DNA from: Hydrotalea sp.
GTDB lineage: Bacteria > Bacteroidota > Bacteroidia > Chitinophagales > Chitinophagaceae
Assembly (NCBI GenBank): GCA_027364735.1
Contig: DAHXOT010000008.1
Location: 44,141-108,140 of the forward strand
Direction of reading: 5' to 3'
DNA length: 64,000 nucleotides
The translations under genes were made by a program, and so were the position numbers. The notes below the pieces were generated by a model that saw nothing but the letters and a program-made list of their open reading frames with translations, made no database searches and was not told the origin of the DNA. Positions 44,535 through 54,591 of this stretch are shown one piece after another. Position 1 is the stretch's first letter, and every line of letters begins with the position of its first letter.

Positions 44535-45836
44535 TTAATTAAAGAAGTTGGTTCCGGTATAAAAATTCAATTCTTCAAAAGCATTTACACGGTTTAATTT
44601 AATAGCATTAATTTGTAAAACATTTTGTTTATACGAGTCATAAAAATCTAAAAAATCTAATAATCCAATATTTCTTTTTTGATAATTCTGTAATACTTCA
44701 TTTTGTAGTCTTTCAAAATCTGAAGAGAATGCAGGATCAATATTTTGATAAAGTTTATTATTATCGTAGGCTTTTTGCAGAGATCGATAAATTTGTTCTT
44801 CCACTTGTGCCTCAACCGTTTTTTGAGATGCCATTGTATAATCTATAGTTGATTTAGCAGATTTAATATTACCTTGATTTCTGTTGAAAAATGGAAGATC
44901 CATTGCAACGCCTACATAATAAAAATTTCGTGCAAAATTTCCTTGTTTATCCCAATTTAATGAAGCCGTTAAATCGGGTACTGCTAATGCTTTTTGATAC
45001 TCGTAATTAAGTTTGCTAATGGTGTTGTTTGATTTTGCAATTTGCAAATCGGTTCTGTTTTTATACGCCGTATCTATAAATGTAGTAATGGCATATTTAT
45101 TAGGATTTATAGCTGCTAATTCTTTCTCATTCACTATAGGTAGTATATACCTATTTTTTACTTGTAACACCAACCTTAATTCACTTTGTGTATCGTTAAT
45201 TTGATTAATTAAATTATTGTATTCACTTTGCAAGCTGTATAATAATGCTTTTACTCTTATTACTTCTTTTTCGGCAATATAGCCTTTCCCTTGTTGTTGG
45301 TTAAAAGCATTTACTACTTGCTGCAGCGATTTTATTTCTTTATCATATACTTTAGCCGTTTGTTGTGCATAATATATATTGAAGAAATCTGTACGTAAAG
45401 TGTATTTTAAAGTTCTAATTAAATCGAATAACTGATATTCGGATAGTTGAGCATTGGCTTCTGCAATTCTAATTTGTTTATTTCTTTTTCTTGCCAATAA
45501 AATAAGCTGCGATATTGTAGGTGTAAGCTCATTATTGGTAAAAAAATTAGAATGAGGGTAAATAGCTAGTGGATCGTACAGGCTGTTTAATGGTCCTATA
45601 CCAAATGAAAAATTAGGATTTGGTAAAAGTTTGGCCTGAATAATTAATGCTTTTTGTGCATCTACATTATAGCGTTGGGCCAAAATTTGAAAGTTATTTC
45701 GTAAAAAAATACTTTCTGCACTGTCTAATTGTACGCGTAAAGTATCGCCAAATAGTTGATTAGTTTGTGCTTTGCCTACAGTTATTGAAATAATAAAAAC
45801 AAATACAATTACAAGGTAATTGCCCATTCGTTGCAT
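44535..45836 (-). CDS. TolC-family outer membrane channel, CzcC type
   Basis: The 433-aa protein has a signal peptide (cleavage near VGKAQT) and two repeats of the TolC fold with long coiled alpha-helical hairpins. Recognisable elements are LRVQLDSAESIFLRNNFQILAQRYNVDAQKA reduced to the family pattern of A-x-x-I-F and N-P-N-F, the ELTPTISQLILLARKR block, and PDLTASLNWDKQG with VAMDLPFFNRNQGNIKSAK. It would form the outer-membrane duct of the CzcCBA-like complex. It is the second gene of the operon, downstream of the small leader gene. Confidence 0.91.
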   Translation of the reverse strand: MQRMGNYLVIVFVFIISITVGKAQTNQLFGDTLRVQLDSAESIFLRNNFQILAQRYNVDAQKALIIQAKLLPNPNFSFGIGPLNSLYDPLAIYPHSNFFTNNELTPTISQLILLARKRNKQIRIAEANAQLSEYQLFDLIRTLKYTLRTDFFNIYYAQQTAKVYDKEIKSLQQVVNAFNQQQGKGYIAEKEVIRVKALLYSLQSEYNNLINQINDTQSELRLVLQVKNRYILPIVNEKELAAINPNKYAITTFIDTAYKNRTDLQIAKSNNTISKLNYEYQKALAVPDLTASLNWDKQGNFARNFYYVGVAMDLPFFNRNQGNIKSAKSTIDYTMASQKTVEAQVEEQIYRSLQKAYDNNKLYQNIDPAFSSDFERLQNEVLQNYQKRNIGLLDFLDFYDSYKQNVLQINAIKLNRVNAFEELNFYTGTNFFN

Positions 45837-45917
45837 ATAATTTATTTTAAATAATAAATACTAGGTTTCTATTGGTTATAATTGTTGGATAAAAGTGTAC
45901 AATTATAGTTAAGTTAG

Positions 45918-46316
45918 TTATGCTAAAAATAAAATTTTAGGCGGCGGTGGATTTATTTCTTTAAAAAAAAGAAAATTGTAATTCTCATTTTTGGGATTTA
46001 AATATACATGTGTAAGTGTATTGTGATTGAAAAGAATGAATGCTATTTTATTTTGTTGTAATTTAATAGAAATATGCTTTACCAATTGAGATTTTGAACT
46101 ACTAGATTCTTTTTGGTACTCGGGAAATGCATTTGTATCGCCCATAATTATTTCAGATATATATTCGGTCATTGAGTTTAAATAATTAAAATCTCCTATT
46201 GTAATATTGGCCGCTATTGGCTGAAAATCGGCAGTATCAATACTTAAATTAATAATTTGTATAGCCAAGAGGGCTATAAATAGTTTAAGTGCAATATTTT
46301 TTGCAGCATTTTTCAT
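45918..46316 (-). CDS. Small leader protein of metal efflux operon
   Basis: This 132-aa protein has an N-terminal hydrophobic segment (about residues 8-26), so it is membrane-anchored or secreted. The rest is polar with no recognised domain; the end is a distinctive proline cluster (NPPPPKILF). I recall small, poorly conserved proteins with a similar late proline cluster in front of czc/cus-type operons in Bacteroidota, but I cannot name the family. The ATG at 46316 is preferred to two upstream in-frame starts, because it gives a normal Lys-containing N-terminus. It precedes the TolC-like gene by 81 bases. It may be a periplasmic metal-related accessory; this is a guess by position. Confidence 0.6.
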   Translation of the reverse strand: MKNAAKNIALKLFIALLAIQIINLSIDTADFQPIAANITIGDFNYLNSMTEYISEIIMGDTNAFPEYQKESSSSKSQLVKHISIKLQQNKIAFILFNHNTLTHVYLNPKNENYNFLFFKEINPPPPKILFLA

Positions 46317-46398
46317 TGTACTAATTGCAAAGATAGCCAGCATTAACTTATAATAAACTGTTAATATAAGCAATCAATCATTAATAATCACTTAAACA

Positions 46399-46422
46399 AA
46401 AGCCTTGCAAAGGCAAGGCTTT
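46399..46422 (-). terminator. Intrinsic terminator after secDF
   Basis: On the minus strand AAAGCCTTGC and GCAAGGCTTT form a 10-bp stem with a 4-base loop, followed by TGTTT. It lies 15 bases past the secDF stop and separates it from the metal efflux operon. Confidence 0.8.
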
Positions 46423-46436
46423 ATAAAGAGGTGTAG

Positions 46437-49400
46437 TTATTTTTTAGTTTCTGTTTTACCAAGCGGCTTATCTTTTGCAAAATCAACTAAAATTGGTGCC
46501 GCAACAAATATAGATGAATAAGTGCCGGTTATAACCCCAACTAACATAGCAAAAGCAAAACCACGTGTAACTTCTCCACCAAAAATAAATAATATTAAAA
46601 TGGTTAAGAATACAGTTAATGAAGTCATTATGGTACGTGTTAAAGTATCATTAATGGCTCTGTTAATAATAGTTGCATTCGATTGACCTTTTAATAATTT
46701 GCTATCTTCTCTAATTCTATCATACACAATTACTGTATCATTCATTGAATAACCAATTACGGTTAATATGGCTGCAATAAAATGTTGATCTATTTCTAAT
46801 GGGAAAGGAACAATTTTACGAGCAAAACTGAATACAATTAAAGTAACAAAAACATCATGTAATAATGAGAAAATAGTACCTAATGAATATCTCCAATCTC
46901 TGAATCGAATAAAAATATACAAGCAAATAATTATCAATGCAAATACAGTAGCTTTTTGTGCACCTGATTTTAAATCATCGGAGATGGATGGTTGCACTGT
47001 TTGAGAGCTTTGTTTATATTTTTTATCAAATTCCTGATAAGATAATCCTTGTGGTAAATGGTTCTTTAATCCATTGAATAATGTACTTTCAACAATCGAA
47101 TCAATATTCTTTTTTTGTGTTTCTTTAATTAAGTAAGAAGTTGTAATATCTAATTGATTATTGGTTCCAACAGTTTTAATAACTGGAGCTTCGCCGAATG
47201 CTTTTTTCAAATCATCTCTAATAATATCAGGATTAATTGATTTGTCGAATTTAATTGTATAACTACGACCACCGGCAAATTCTACACCTTCATCAAATCC
47301 ATTAAAGAAGGAACCAATACCCAATATTAAAACAATGGCAGAAATACCATAAGCTATTTTTCTATATTCAATAAATTTGAAAGATGCATGTTTAAATATT
47401 TTTTTAGATATTCCTGTAAAATATTGAAAATGCCTGCTTTTATTGGTATAAAAATCTGTTATTAATCTCGAAACTAAAATGCCACAGAACAATGATAGTA
47501 ATATACCAATGATTTGTGTAGTTGCAAATCCTAATACAGGACCTAAACCAAAATAGGCTAAAATAATAGCAGTTAATAATGTTGTAACGTGTGCATCCAA
47601 TACAGGAGCTAATGAGCGTTTATAACCATCTGCAACTGCAGTTTGATAACCTTTTCCTTTTGTAAGTTCTTCTTTAATTCTTTCGAAAATAATTACGTTA
47701 GTATCAACAGCCATACCAATGGTTAAAACTAAACCGGCAATTCCGGGAGCGGTTAATGTAAATCCTAATGCACTTAAAATTCCTATTGTAAATAACAAGT
47801 TCAATATTAATGCAATATTAGCAACCCAGCCACCTGTGTTGTAATACACCAACATTAAAATAAATATTACAATAAATGAAATTAAGAACGATAAGGAACC
47901 TCCTTTAATAGCTGCTTTACCTAAGGTTGGACCAACTACTTGTTCTTGTACAATTTTAGCAGGAGCAGGTAATTTACCGCTTTTTAAAATTTCGGCTAAA
48001 TCTTGTGCTTCTTTTAAAGAGTAGTTACCAGAAATTTGAGAATTACCTGTAGTAATTGCATCATTAACATTAGGTGCAGAGTACACAAAATTATCTAACA
48101 CAATGGCAATAGGTTTATCAATATTGCGAGCTGTCATTTTTGCCCAAATATTGGTTCCTATTTTATCCATATTCATTTTAATAGCAATTCTTCCTCGCTC
48201 ATCAAAGTCTTGTGCTGCATCACTTACATGATCTCCTTCTAATTCAGCTTGACCATTATCTAATGTTTTTATAGCATATAAGTTCAATAAATTTTTTGCT
48301 TTAGGATCTTCACTTTCAAATTTTCCATATACAAATTGAAGCGTAGATGGAAATTTGCTTTTAACAATATCCATTCTTAAATAACTGTTTAAAGTGCCTG
48401 TATCGGTAGTTTGCACTAAAGCTAATGCAGCAGGATAAATGACTTTACCTGTAGAATTACGGTATGGTTGTGCTCCTTGAATTAATAGTTTTTTAAGAGG
48501 ATTTTCGAATGATTTTATTTTACTGCTATCTTTTTTATTGGTGCTTACTGTATTTTTTTCTATTTGAGATAAAGTAGCAGTTTTAGTGGTATCGGTTTTT
48601 ACAGAAACCGATTTAGCAGCAGTATCGGTACTTTTTTTAGCAGTTGTATCGTATTTTGTACCACTTAAATATTCTTGAACGGCTTTATCGGCATTATTTA
48701 ATCCATTAATTAAATCTTGATTTTCGAAAGTGTATACTTCAAAAAATTGAAGATTGGCAGTTGACTGAAGATAATTACGAACTCTTTCAGGATCATTTAC
48801 TCCGGCTAATTCAATATTAATAATTCCTTTGGTAGGATCTGGATTGATATTAGGAGAAGATACGCCGAAACGGTCAATTCTCGTTCTCATAATACGAAGT
48901 GTATTATTAAAAGCAGCTTGAGCTTGTTCTTTTAAATACCCTTCAGTTTCATTATCGGATGAAGTGAATTTTAGTTTTCCGTTACTGCGTGTTGCAAAGA
49001 ATGGTGCTAATGTACCGGTTGGATTTACTTTTTTATATTGTTCAAGAAACAATGAAATTAAATCGGCACCGGTGTTGGCTTTTAGCTGAACAGCATTTTC
49101 TAAAGCCTGATTAAATTGTTTGTCTTTTGTATAATCTGCTAACGACTTTAATAATCCGTCCATACCAACTTCTAAGGTTACACTCATTCCACCTTGCAAA
49201 TCTAAGCCAAGCATTAGCTCTTTATCTTTTGCACTTCTGTATGTTGTTAATCCAAACGGACCAATCTTGCTGTCTTTTGTGCTATCAAGCAATCTTTGTA
49301 ATCTTTCTTTTTTAAATTCTTTCAAACTATCCTCATACAAAGCTTGTAACTCTGTATTACCGGAATACTTTTGCACAGCAGTAGGATAAACAGCTTTAAT

Positions 49401-49526
49401 CCATTTATCTGCTTTAGCTTCCATATCACTTTCATGGTTATGTACAAACCAAGTGAATGACAATTGATACACACAAATTAAAATAAGGGCAATCGCAAAA
49501 AATCGCACTAAACCTTTCAGTTGCAT
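46437..49526 (-). CDS. secDF: Fused protein translocase subunit SecDF
   Basis: SecD and SecF, which use the proton gradient to pull proteins through SecYEG, are here one 1029-aa chain, the usual Bacteroidota form. The SecD half has LMLGLDLQGGMSVTLEV (the D1 motif), a large P1 periplasmic region, AEILKSGKLPAP and VDTNVIIFERIKEEL in the membrane part. The SecF half begins near residue 710 with DEGVEFAGGRSYTI and has YSMNDTVIVYDRIRED and TRTIMTSLTVFL. The P1 region contains a Ser/Thr/Lys-rich low-complexity insert around residues 290-345 (TAKKSTDTAAKS). It is monocistronic with a -7 promoter box upstream. Confidence 0.96.
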   Translation of the reverse strand: MQLKGLVRFFAIALILICVYQLSFTWFVHNHESDMEAKADKWIKAVYPTAVQKYSGNTELQALYEDSLKEFKKERLQRLLDSTKDSKIGPFGLTTYRSAKDKELMLGLDLQGGMSVTLEVGMDGLLKSLADYTKDKQFNQALENAVQLKANTGADLISLFLEQYKKVNPTGTLAPFFATRSNGKLKFTSSDNETEGYLKEQAQAAFNNTLRIMRTRIDRFGVSSPNINPDPTKGIINIELAGVNDPERVRNYLQSTANLQFFEVYTFENQDLINGLNNADKAVQEYLSGTKYDTTAKKSTDTAAKSVSVKTDTTKTATLSQIEKNTVSTNKKDSSKIKSFENPLKKLLIQGAQPYRNSTGKVIYPAALALVQTTDTGTLNSYLRMDIVKSKFPSTLQFVYGKFESEDPKAKNLLNLYAIKTLDNGQAELEGDHVSDAAQDFDERGRIAIKMNMDKIGTNIWAKMTARNIDKPIAIVLDNFVYSAPNVNDAITTGNSQISGNYSLKEAQDLAEILKSGKLPAPAKIVQEQVVGPTLGKAAIKGGSLSFLISFIVIFILMLVYYNTGGWVANIALILNLLFTIGILSALGFTLTAPGIAGLVLTIGMAVDTNVIIFERIKEELTKGKGYQTAVADGYKRSLAPVLDAHVTTLLTAIILAYFGLGPVLGFATTQIIGILLSLFCGILVSRLITDFYTNKSRHFQYFTGISKKIFKHASFKFIEYRKIAYGISAIVLILGIGSFFNGFDEGVEFAGGRSYTIKFDKSINPDIIRDDLKKAFGEAPVIKTVGTNNQLDITTSYLIKETQKKNIDSIVESTLFNGLKNHLPQGLSYQEFDKKYKQSSQTVQPSISDDLKSGAQKATVFALIIICLYIFIRFRDWRYSLGTIFSLLHDVFVTLIVFSFARKIVPFPLEIDQHFIAAILTVIGYSMNDTVIVYDRIREDSKLLKGQSNATIINRAINDTLTRTIMTSLTVFLTILILFIFGGEVTRGFAFAMLVGVITGTYSSIFVAAPILVDFAKDKPLGKTETKK

Positions 49527-49554
49527 ACGAATAGGGTTTAAAAATTTTAGTGGG

Positions 49555-49562
49555 CAAAGATA
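49555..49562 (-). promoter_or_regulatory. Candidate -7 box for secDF
   Basis: On the minus strand TATCTTTG lies 28 bases before the secDF start. No TTG at the expected -33 position. Confidence 0.45.
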
Positions 49563-49644
49563 GGGGAATGCAAATGATATTTTTTCAGAAATTGAATGTA
49601 ATAACGGCTATTTTATACAATGTGGAAAAGCAAGTACACTAATA

Positions 49645-49980
49645 TTAGTTTATAACTGTATCAGTTGTATCCGATTTTTTCATTTTTGCTTTTAATTCAA
49701 GATACAATTGTTCATTTTGCTCCCATTGATAATTACGATATATAAATGCCATAAAAACAGCTACAATTAGTAATGCCAAACCCAATAAAATAGGGCTTAA
49801 ACTTGTGCTAACTTCCATATTGGCACGATGATACCAACCAATTGCTACAGCTAATAAAATACCAAGGCCAATAAGGAATCCAGAAGAAAAACCTTTAATA
49901 AATTGAAATAAGTTTTTCTTTTGATTAATTCTGTTTTTACCCCAATACTCAATAAATGCTAATTCTTTTTCTGATAACAT
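49645..49980 (-). CDS. Small two-helix membrane protein
   Basis: The 111-aa protein has a soluble acidic N-terminus (SEKELAFIEYWGKNR), a lysine-rich segment, two membrane helices (SSGFLIGLGILLAVAIGWY and SPILLGLALLIVAVFMAFIY), and a Glu/Lys-rich C-terminal tail. I recognise this as a Bacteroidota-conserved hypothetical of this shape but not a named function. It is alone, between secDF and a divergent gene. Confidence 0.7.
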   Translation of the reverse strand: MLSEKELAFIEYWGKNRINQKKNLFQFIKGFSSGFLIGLGILLAVAIGWYHRANMEVSTSLSPILLGLALLIVAVFMAFIYRNYQWEQNEQLYLELKAKMKKSDTTDTVIN

Positions 49981-50102
49981 TGTTCAAAAATACAGAATTC
50001 AACTAAGTGATTAGCGGTATTATAAACGTAAAATCAATCTTTTAATTTGTTTAATAGAAAGCACTTAAATTCGTAAATATTATTACACTTAAAGATTAAA
50101 AC

Positions 50103-50795
50103 ATGCAATTGCTTAAAAAAAGAGGTATTTTGGTTTTTTGGATATTTTTATTGATAGAATGTTATCTTATATTCTCTCGGCAAACATATTATGCTTCAGT
50201 TGTAAAAATTATGCTTGTTCCTATTTTGCTTTTTTATGTGTTCTTAAATGCAAGAAAAAATCATTATCAAACCACTAAAACCTTAGTATTTTTTGGTCTA
50301 CTTGCTTCTTGGGTTGGAGATATTTTATTAATAAATAATGGAGATGTATGGTTTATTTTAGGAATGATTGCTTTTATGGCAACACATATTATATATGCAA
50401 CTATTTTTTATAGAATTCATCGGTTGCGATTGTATAAAAGTCAAGAAGCTTTTATTGCTGCAATTATTTTATTTATTGTTTGTTATTATTTATTTAGGTT
50501 TTTAAACACCAACAGTAGCTTTGAGCCATTTAAAATTCCCATCATTTTATACATGATTGTTATTAGCATTATGGCAATAATGGCTGTTAATATTTTAGGA
50601 ACTGGAAGTAGAAAACAAAATGCGATTAATTATTTTATTCCGGGTGCTGTATTATTTATTATTTCCGATGCTACCTTATCTGTTCAGAAATTTGTATTTC
50701 CGGATGAAAATTTTTTAAGTGTAATTATTATGCTAAGCTATGGATATGCCCAAAGTTTAATTGCCGAGGGATTTTCGAAAACTTTAAAAAGTTAA
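50103..50795 (+). CDS. YhhN-family lysoplasmalogenase-like membrane protein
   Basis: The 230-aa protein has eight hydrophobic segments. Features of the YhhN/TMEM86 family are visible: a FFGLLASWVGDILLI segment with the conserved acidic residue, and YFIPGAVLFIISDATLSVQKF with the second conserved Asp. TMEM86B hydrolyses the vinyl-ether bond of lysoplasmalogens. The bacterial proteins are annotated as lysoplasmalogenase by homology, and activity is not proven here. The gene is monocistronic; its end is marked by a bidirectional terminator shared with groEL. Confidence 0.85.
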   Translation: MQLLKKRGILVFWIFLLIECYLIFSRQTYYASVVKIMLVPILLFYVFLNARKNHYQTTKTLVFFGLLASWVGDILLINNGDVWFILGMIAFMATHIIYATIFYRIHRLRLYKSQEAFIAAIILFIVCYYLFRFLNTNSSFEPFKIPIILYMIVISIMAIMAVNILGTGSRKQNAINYFIPGAVLFIISDATLSVQKFVFPDENFLSVIIMLSYGYAQSLIAEGFSKTLKS

Positions 50796-50817
50796 ATAAA
50801 TAAGATATTTGTAATGA

Positions 50818-50852
50818 AAAAAAGTTCTGTTGATCATCAACAGAACTTTTTT
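50818..50852. terminator. Bidirectional terminator between YhhN and groEL
   Basis: AAAAAGTTCTGTTG and CAACAGAACTTTTT form a 14-bp stem with a 5-base loop (ATCAT). Runs of A and T on both sides let it end both convergent transcripts. Confidence 0.88.
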
Positions 50853-50873
50853 GTATAAGAAATAAGCTTATGA

Positions 50874-52514
50874 TTAATAACCCATTCCGCCCATATCTGG
50901 TGCAGGAGCATGGTTCATAGCTGCTTCAGGCTTAGGTTTATCGGCAACTACACATTCGGTAGTTAATAACATACCTGCAATAGAAGCTGCATTTTCTAAG
51001 GCAACACGACTAACTTTAGTAGGATCTATAATACCTGCTTTAAACATAGAGTTTTCATACACTTCTGTTCTTGCGTTAAATCCAAAATCGCCTTTTCCTT
51101 CTTTAATTTTTTGAACTACAATAGAACCATCAATACCTGCATTGCTAGTAAGTATTCTAATTGGTTCTTCTAATGCACGACGTACAATGGCAACGCCTGT
51201 TTGTTCATCAGCAATTTGTCCTTTTACTTTTGCTTCTAAACTTTCAATAGCGCGAATGTAAGCTACACCACCACCAGGTACAATACCTTCTTCAACAGCA
51301 GCACGGGTAGCATGTAAAGCATCATCAACTCTATCTTTCTTTTCTTTCATTTCAACTTCTGTAGCAGCACCAATGTATAAAACGGCAACTCCGCCTGCTA
51401 ACTTAGCTAAACGTTCTTGTAATTTTTCTTTATCGTAATCTGAAGTAGTTGTTTCTACCTGAGCTTTAATTTGATTTACGCGAGCAGTAATATCAGTTTT
51501 CTTTCCTTTACCGCCAACAACAGTTGTATTATCTTTATCTATTGTAACAGAAGCAGCCTGACCTAAATAGCTTAAATCGGCATTTTCTAATTTAAATCCT
51601 TGTTCTTCGCTTACTACTGTGCCTGCAGTTAAAATAGCAATATCTTGTAACATTTCTTTTCTTCTGTCTCCAAAGCCTGGTGCTTTTACTGCAGCAACTT
51701 TTAGTGTGCCACGCAATTTATTTACCACTAAGGTTGCTAATGCTTCACCTTCTAAATCTTCCGCAATAATTAATAATGGGCGACCACTTTGAGCAACTTT
51801 TTCTAAAATATGAAGAATATCTTTCATTGCAGAAATTTTCTTATCATATATTAATATGTAAGGATTTTGCAATTCAGCTTCCATTTTTTCGCTGTTGGTT
51901 ACAAAGTAAGGAGAAATGTATCCTCTATCAAACTGCATACCTTCCACTACATCTACATAAGTATCTGTTCCTTTTGCTTCTTCAACAGTAATAACACCTT
52001 CTTTACCAACTTTTGCAAATGCTTCGGCAATTAATTTACCAATAGTATCATCGTTGTTAGCAGAAATAGAAGCAACTTGTTGAATTTTTTTGCTATCGCT
52101 ACCTACAGTTTGAGATTGTGATTTTAAGTTTTCTACTACAATACTAACGGCTTTGTCAATTCCACGTTTTAAATCCATTGGATTAGCACCTGCAGCAACC
52201 ATTTTCAAGCCTTCGCTAATGATTGATTGAGCTAAAACAGTAGCTGTTGTTGTACCATCTCCGGCAATATCGGCAGTTTTAGAAGCCACTTCTTTTACCA
52301 TTTGAGCTCCCATGTTTTCAACTGCATCTTCTAATTCAATTTCTTTAGCAACAGTAACACCATCTTTAGTTATTTGTGGTGCACCGAATTTTTTTTCAAT
52401 TACTACATTACGACCTTTAGGGCCTAATGTTACTTTTACAGCGTTGGCCAATGTATCAACGCCTTTTTTCATTTTATTTCTTGCTTCGATATCGAAGAAA
52501 ATTTGTTTAGCCAT
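50874..52514 (-). CDS. groEL: Chaperonin GroEL
   Basis: The 546-aa 60-kDa chaperonin. Standard blocks are present: [18 protein letters not shown], the ATP-site [13 protein letters not shown] and [12 protein letters not shown], the apical [18 protein letters not shown] segment, [25 protein letters not shown], and [16 protein letters not shown]. The C-terminus ends in a short Gly-Met tail, DMGGMGY. It folds non-native proteins in the cavity closed by GroES. groES lies 80 bases upstream, giving the usual operon order. No CIRCE inverted repeat (TTAGCACTC-type) was seen upstream of groES. Confidence 0.98.
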   Translation of the reverse strand: MAKQIFFDIEARNKMKKGVDTLANAVKVTLGPKGRNVVIEKKFGAPQITKDGVTVAKEIELEDAVENMGAQMVKEVASKTADIAGDGTTTATVLAQSIISEGLKMVAAGANPMDLKRGIDKAVSIVVENLKSQSQTVGSDSKKIQQVASISANNDDTIGKLIAEAFAKVGKEGVITVEEAKGTDTYVDVVEGMQFDRGYISPYFVTNSEKMEAELQNPYILIYDKKISAMKDILHILEKVAQSGRPLLIIAEDLEGEALATLVVNKLRGTLKVAAVKAPGFGDRRKEMLQDIAILTAGTVVSEEQGFKLENADLSYLGQAASVTIDKDNTTVVGGKGKKTDITARVNQIKAQVETTTSDYDKEKLQERLAKLAGGVAVLYIGAATEVEMKEKKDRVDDALHATRAAVEEGIVPGGGVAYIRAIESLEAKVKGQIADEQTGVAIVRRALEEPIRILTSNAGIDGSIVVQKIKEGKGDFGFNARTEVYENSMFKAGIIDPTKVSRVALENAASIAGMLLTTECVVADKPKPEAAMNHAPAPDMGGMGY

Positions 52515-52594
52515 AATTTTAATTTAAGAATGTTTGAATTTGATAATTTGACGATGATTTACTCTGCTTGTTTTCTATTTGTCAAACTAACTAA

Positions 52595-52879
52595 TTATAT
52601 AATTGCGAGGATATCACTTTCTCTCATAATCAAAAGGTCTTGACCTTCAATTGTAATTTCGGTACCGGCATATTTACCGTATAAAACAGTATCGCCCACC
52701 TTTACAGTTAATGGTTCATCTTTTTTACCATTTCCGGCAGCAACAATAATTCCGCGTTGAGGTTTTTCTTTTGCGGTATCTGGAATAATAATGCCGCCCG
52801 CTGTTTTTTCTTCGGCAGCTGCTGGTTTCACAAGCACTCTGTCGTGAAGTGGAGTAACATTGAGCTTTTTAGTAGCCAT
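52595..52879 (-). CDS. groES: Co-chaperonin GroES
   Basis: The 94-aa protein has the GroES pattern: [26 protein letters not shown] with the mobile loop, then a roof hairpin and [15 protein letters not shown]. It caps GroEL. It starts the groES-groEL operon; the start is at 52879. The upstream 200 bases separate it from nusB, which is divergent. Confidence 0.98.
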   Translation of the reverse strand: MATKKLNVTPLHDRVLVKPAAAEEKTAGGIIIPDTAKEKPQRGIIVAAGNGKKDEPLTVKVGDTVLYGKYAGTEITIEGQDLLIMRESDILAII

Positions 52880-53123
52880 ATTGTTTTTGATTTTAGTGTT
52901 TATAAGATTTGTTAAACAGGCTTTTAGTAATCAATTTTTTTGCCAGATGGGAAAGAGTAGCCAAATTTTCAGTTTTATACTATATTCAAAAAATTAAAAG
53001 TAAGCCTGTCATAAATGGCGGCAAAGATGCAATTTGTTTTTTAAAAACCGATGCCAAAATTTCATACGGCATAGTTTATCTTTCAATCCCTATCTTCGCA
53101 AACTTAAATTAAGTTCTTATTCG

Positions 53124-54056
53124 ATGATTAGCAGAAGAAATATCCGTGTTAAAGTAATGCAGTTGTTATATGTGATTGATACTATTCACGATCAACAAGC
53201 TTTCCCTAATTCAGTAGTTGAATTGCAAAAACAATTCGATAAAAGCCGAGAACTCTTTGTTTATCTCATTAATTTTTTAATAGAAATAGCCCGATATTCT
53301 GAAATTGATGCACGCCACAGAGCTTCAAAAAATATAACTACCCAAGACGATTTGAATGTAAATACCAAAATTGCAGGAAATGAACTTGTATGGAATATAA
53401 TAGAATCGGCTTCTTTCCAAAAATCTATTGAAGAATATAAACCAAATAATTTTATTGATAAAGATTTATTAAAAAAGCTATATAATAGTTTAGTTGAATC
53501 GCCGGAATATCAAGAATATATTGGATTATTAAGTAGAGAAAAGAAAAAAGAAAAGGAAATAATTAGTTTTATTTTCACAAATATTCTTTTACCCAACGAA
53601 TTATTTCAATCGCATATTGAAGAATTATTTTCTAATTGGGATGATGATGCCGAAATGATGGAGCAATTAATGCTGAATTATTTACAAAAACCTACAGCAT
53701 ATAATTTAACTGTTATAATGACGCAAGAAAAATGGACTTTTGCCAAAACATTATTACTTACCGTTCTTGATAAAAAAGAATATGCTTTAGAACTAATTAA
53801 ACCCAAACTTAAAAATTGGGACTCGGATAGAATAGCTTTATTAGATATGATTATTATGCAAATGGGTTTATGTGAATTATTGTATTTTGAAACAATTCCT
53901 ACAAAAGTTACCATTAACGAATATATTGATTTGGCAAAAGATTATAGCACTCCTCAAAGTGGGCAATTTGTAAATGGAATTTTAGATAATATTCATAAAG
54001 AATTAGTAGCAGAAGGAAAAATCAGTAAAATAGATTTTAAACAAAAGGCTCGTTAA
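53124..54056 (+). CDS. nusB: Transcription antitermination factor NusB, long form
   Basis: The 310-aa protein is the Bacteroidota long form of NusB. The NusB fold at the C-terminal half has LLTVLDKKEYALELIKPKLKN, DRIALLDMIIMQMGLCELLYF and PTKVTINEYIDLAKDYSTPQSGQFVNGILD. The first 180 residues are an additional helical part that starts with MISRRNIRVKVMQLLY, like the typical NusB N-terminus, and inserts a long region before the remainder. The ATG at 53124 is chosen; a longer ORF from 53034 adds non-conserved residues. It acts in rRNA transcription antitermination. It starts the nusB-DUF1573-yajC set. Confidence 0.93.
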   Translation: MISRRNIRVKVMQLLYVIDTIHDQQAFPNSVVELQKQFDKSRELFVYLINFLIEIARYSEIDARHRASKNITTQDDLNVNTKIAGNELVWNIIESASFQKSIEEYKPNNFIDKDLLKKLYNSLVESPEYQEYIGLLSREKKKEKEIISFIFTNILLPNELFQSHIEELFSNWDDDAEMMEQLMLNYLQKPTAYNLTVIMTQEKWTFAKTLLLTVLDKKEYALELIKPKLKNWDSDRIALLDMIIMQMGLCELLYFETIPTKVTINEYIDLAKDYSTPQSGQFVNGILDNIHKELVAEGKISKIDFKQKAR

Positions 54057-54081
54057 ATTTGCAAATAAAATAAATGCAATT

Positions 54082-54573
54082 ATGAGATACTTTTTTTTAT
54101 GGGCAGCTTTATTTACAACCGTAATAATTTCTTGTAAAAGTAAAAGTGAAAGAGATTTTGAAGCATCGCAAAAAGTTGCTACAGACTCGGCTAATTTTAC
54201 CAAAATTCAATGGTTAGATTCTATTGTTAGTTTTGGAACAATTAACAAAGGAGAAAAAGTGGTTGTAAAATTTCGTTGTAAAAATATTGGCAATAAACCT
54301 TTAATACTTGCCAGTGTTAGACCAGGTTGTGGGTGTACTGTTGCCGATTATACCAAAGAGCCCATTGCTCCCGGTACAGAAGGATTAATTACTGCTTCAT
54401 TCGATAGTAATAAAACTGGTTCTGCCGGTGAAGTAGATAAAACTATTATTGTTACAACCAATACAATTAACAGTACAACCTATCTTCATTTTAGAGGCAT
54501 CATAAAAGGAGAAGGCAATAACGATAAAGTAGCAATACCTCATGAAATGCCTCAAAAAAAAATAAATAGTTAA
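54082..54573 (+). CDS. DUF1573 lipoprotein
   Basis: The 163-aa protein has a lipoprotein signal (lipobox IISC, Cys18) and one DUF1573 domain, an immunoglobulin-like fold with VSFGTINKGEKVVVKFRCKN, the RPGCGCTVADYTKEPIAPG core with two cysteines, and DKTIIVTTNTINSTTYLHFRG. DUF1573 proteins are abundant in Bacteroidota envelopes and of unknown function. The position between nusB and yajC, 25 and 18 bases away, is one I recall as conserved in the phylum. Confidence 0.9.
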   Translation: MRYFFLWAALFTTVIISCKSKSERDFEASQKVATDSANFTKIQWLDSIVSFGTINKGEKVVVKFRCKNIGNKPLILASVRPGCGCTVADYTKEPIAPGTEGLITASFDSNKTGSAGEVDKTIIVTTNTINSTTYLHFRGIIKGEGNNDKVAIPHEMPQKKINS

Positions 54574-54591
54574 ACAAATAAAAACAATACA

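Noticed and set aside
40186..45836. Copper/silver (Cus-type) efflux operon
   Set aside because: The fourth helix of the pump has the Asp/Asp/Glu pattern of CzcA, and no CusF-like or His/Met-rich extension was seen; metal identity still stays open.
52880..53100. CIRCE element upstream of groES
   Set aside because: No TTAGCACTC-N9-GAGTGCTAA inverted repeat is present.
53034..53123. Extended nusB start
   Set aside because: The added residues do not resemble NusB, and a TATCTTCG promoter-like box (about 53090) lies inside the extension.
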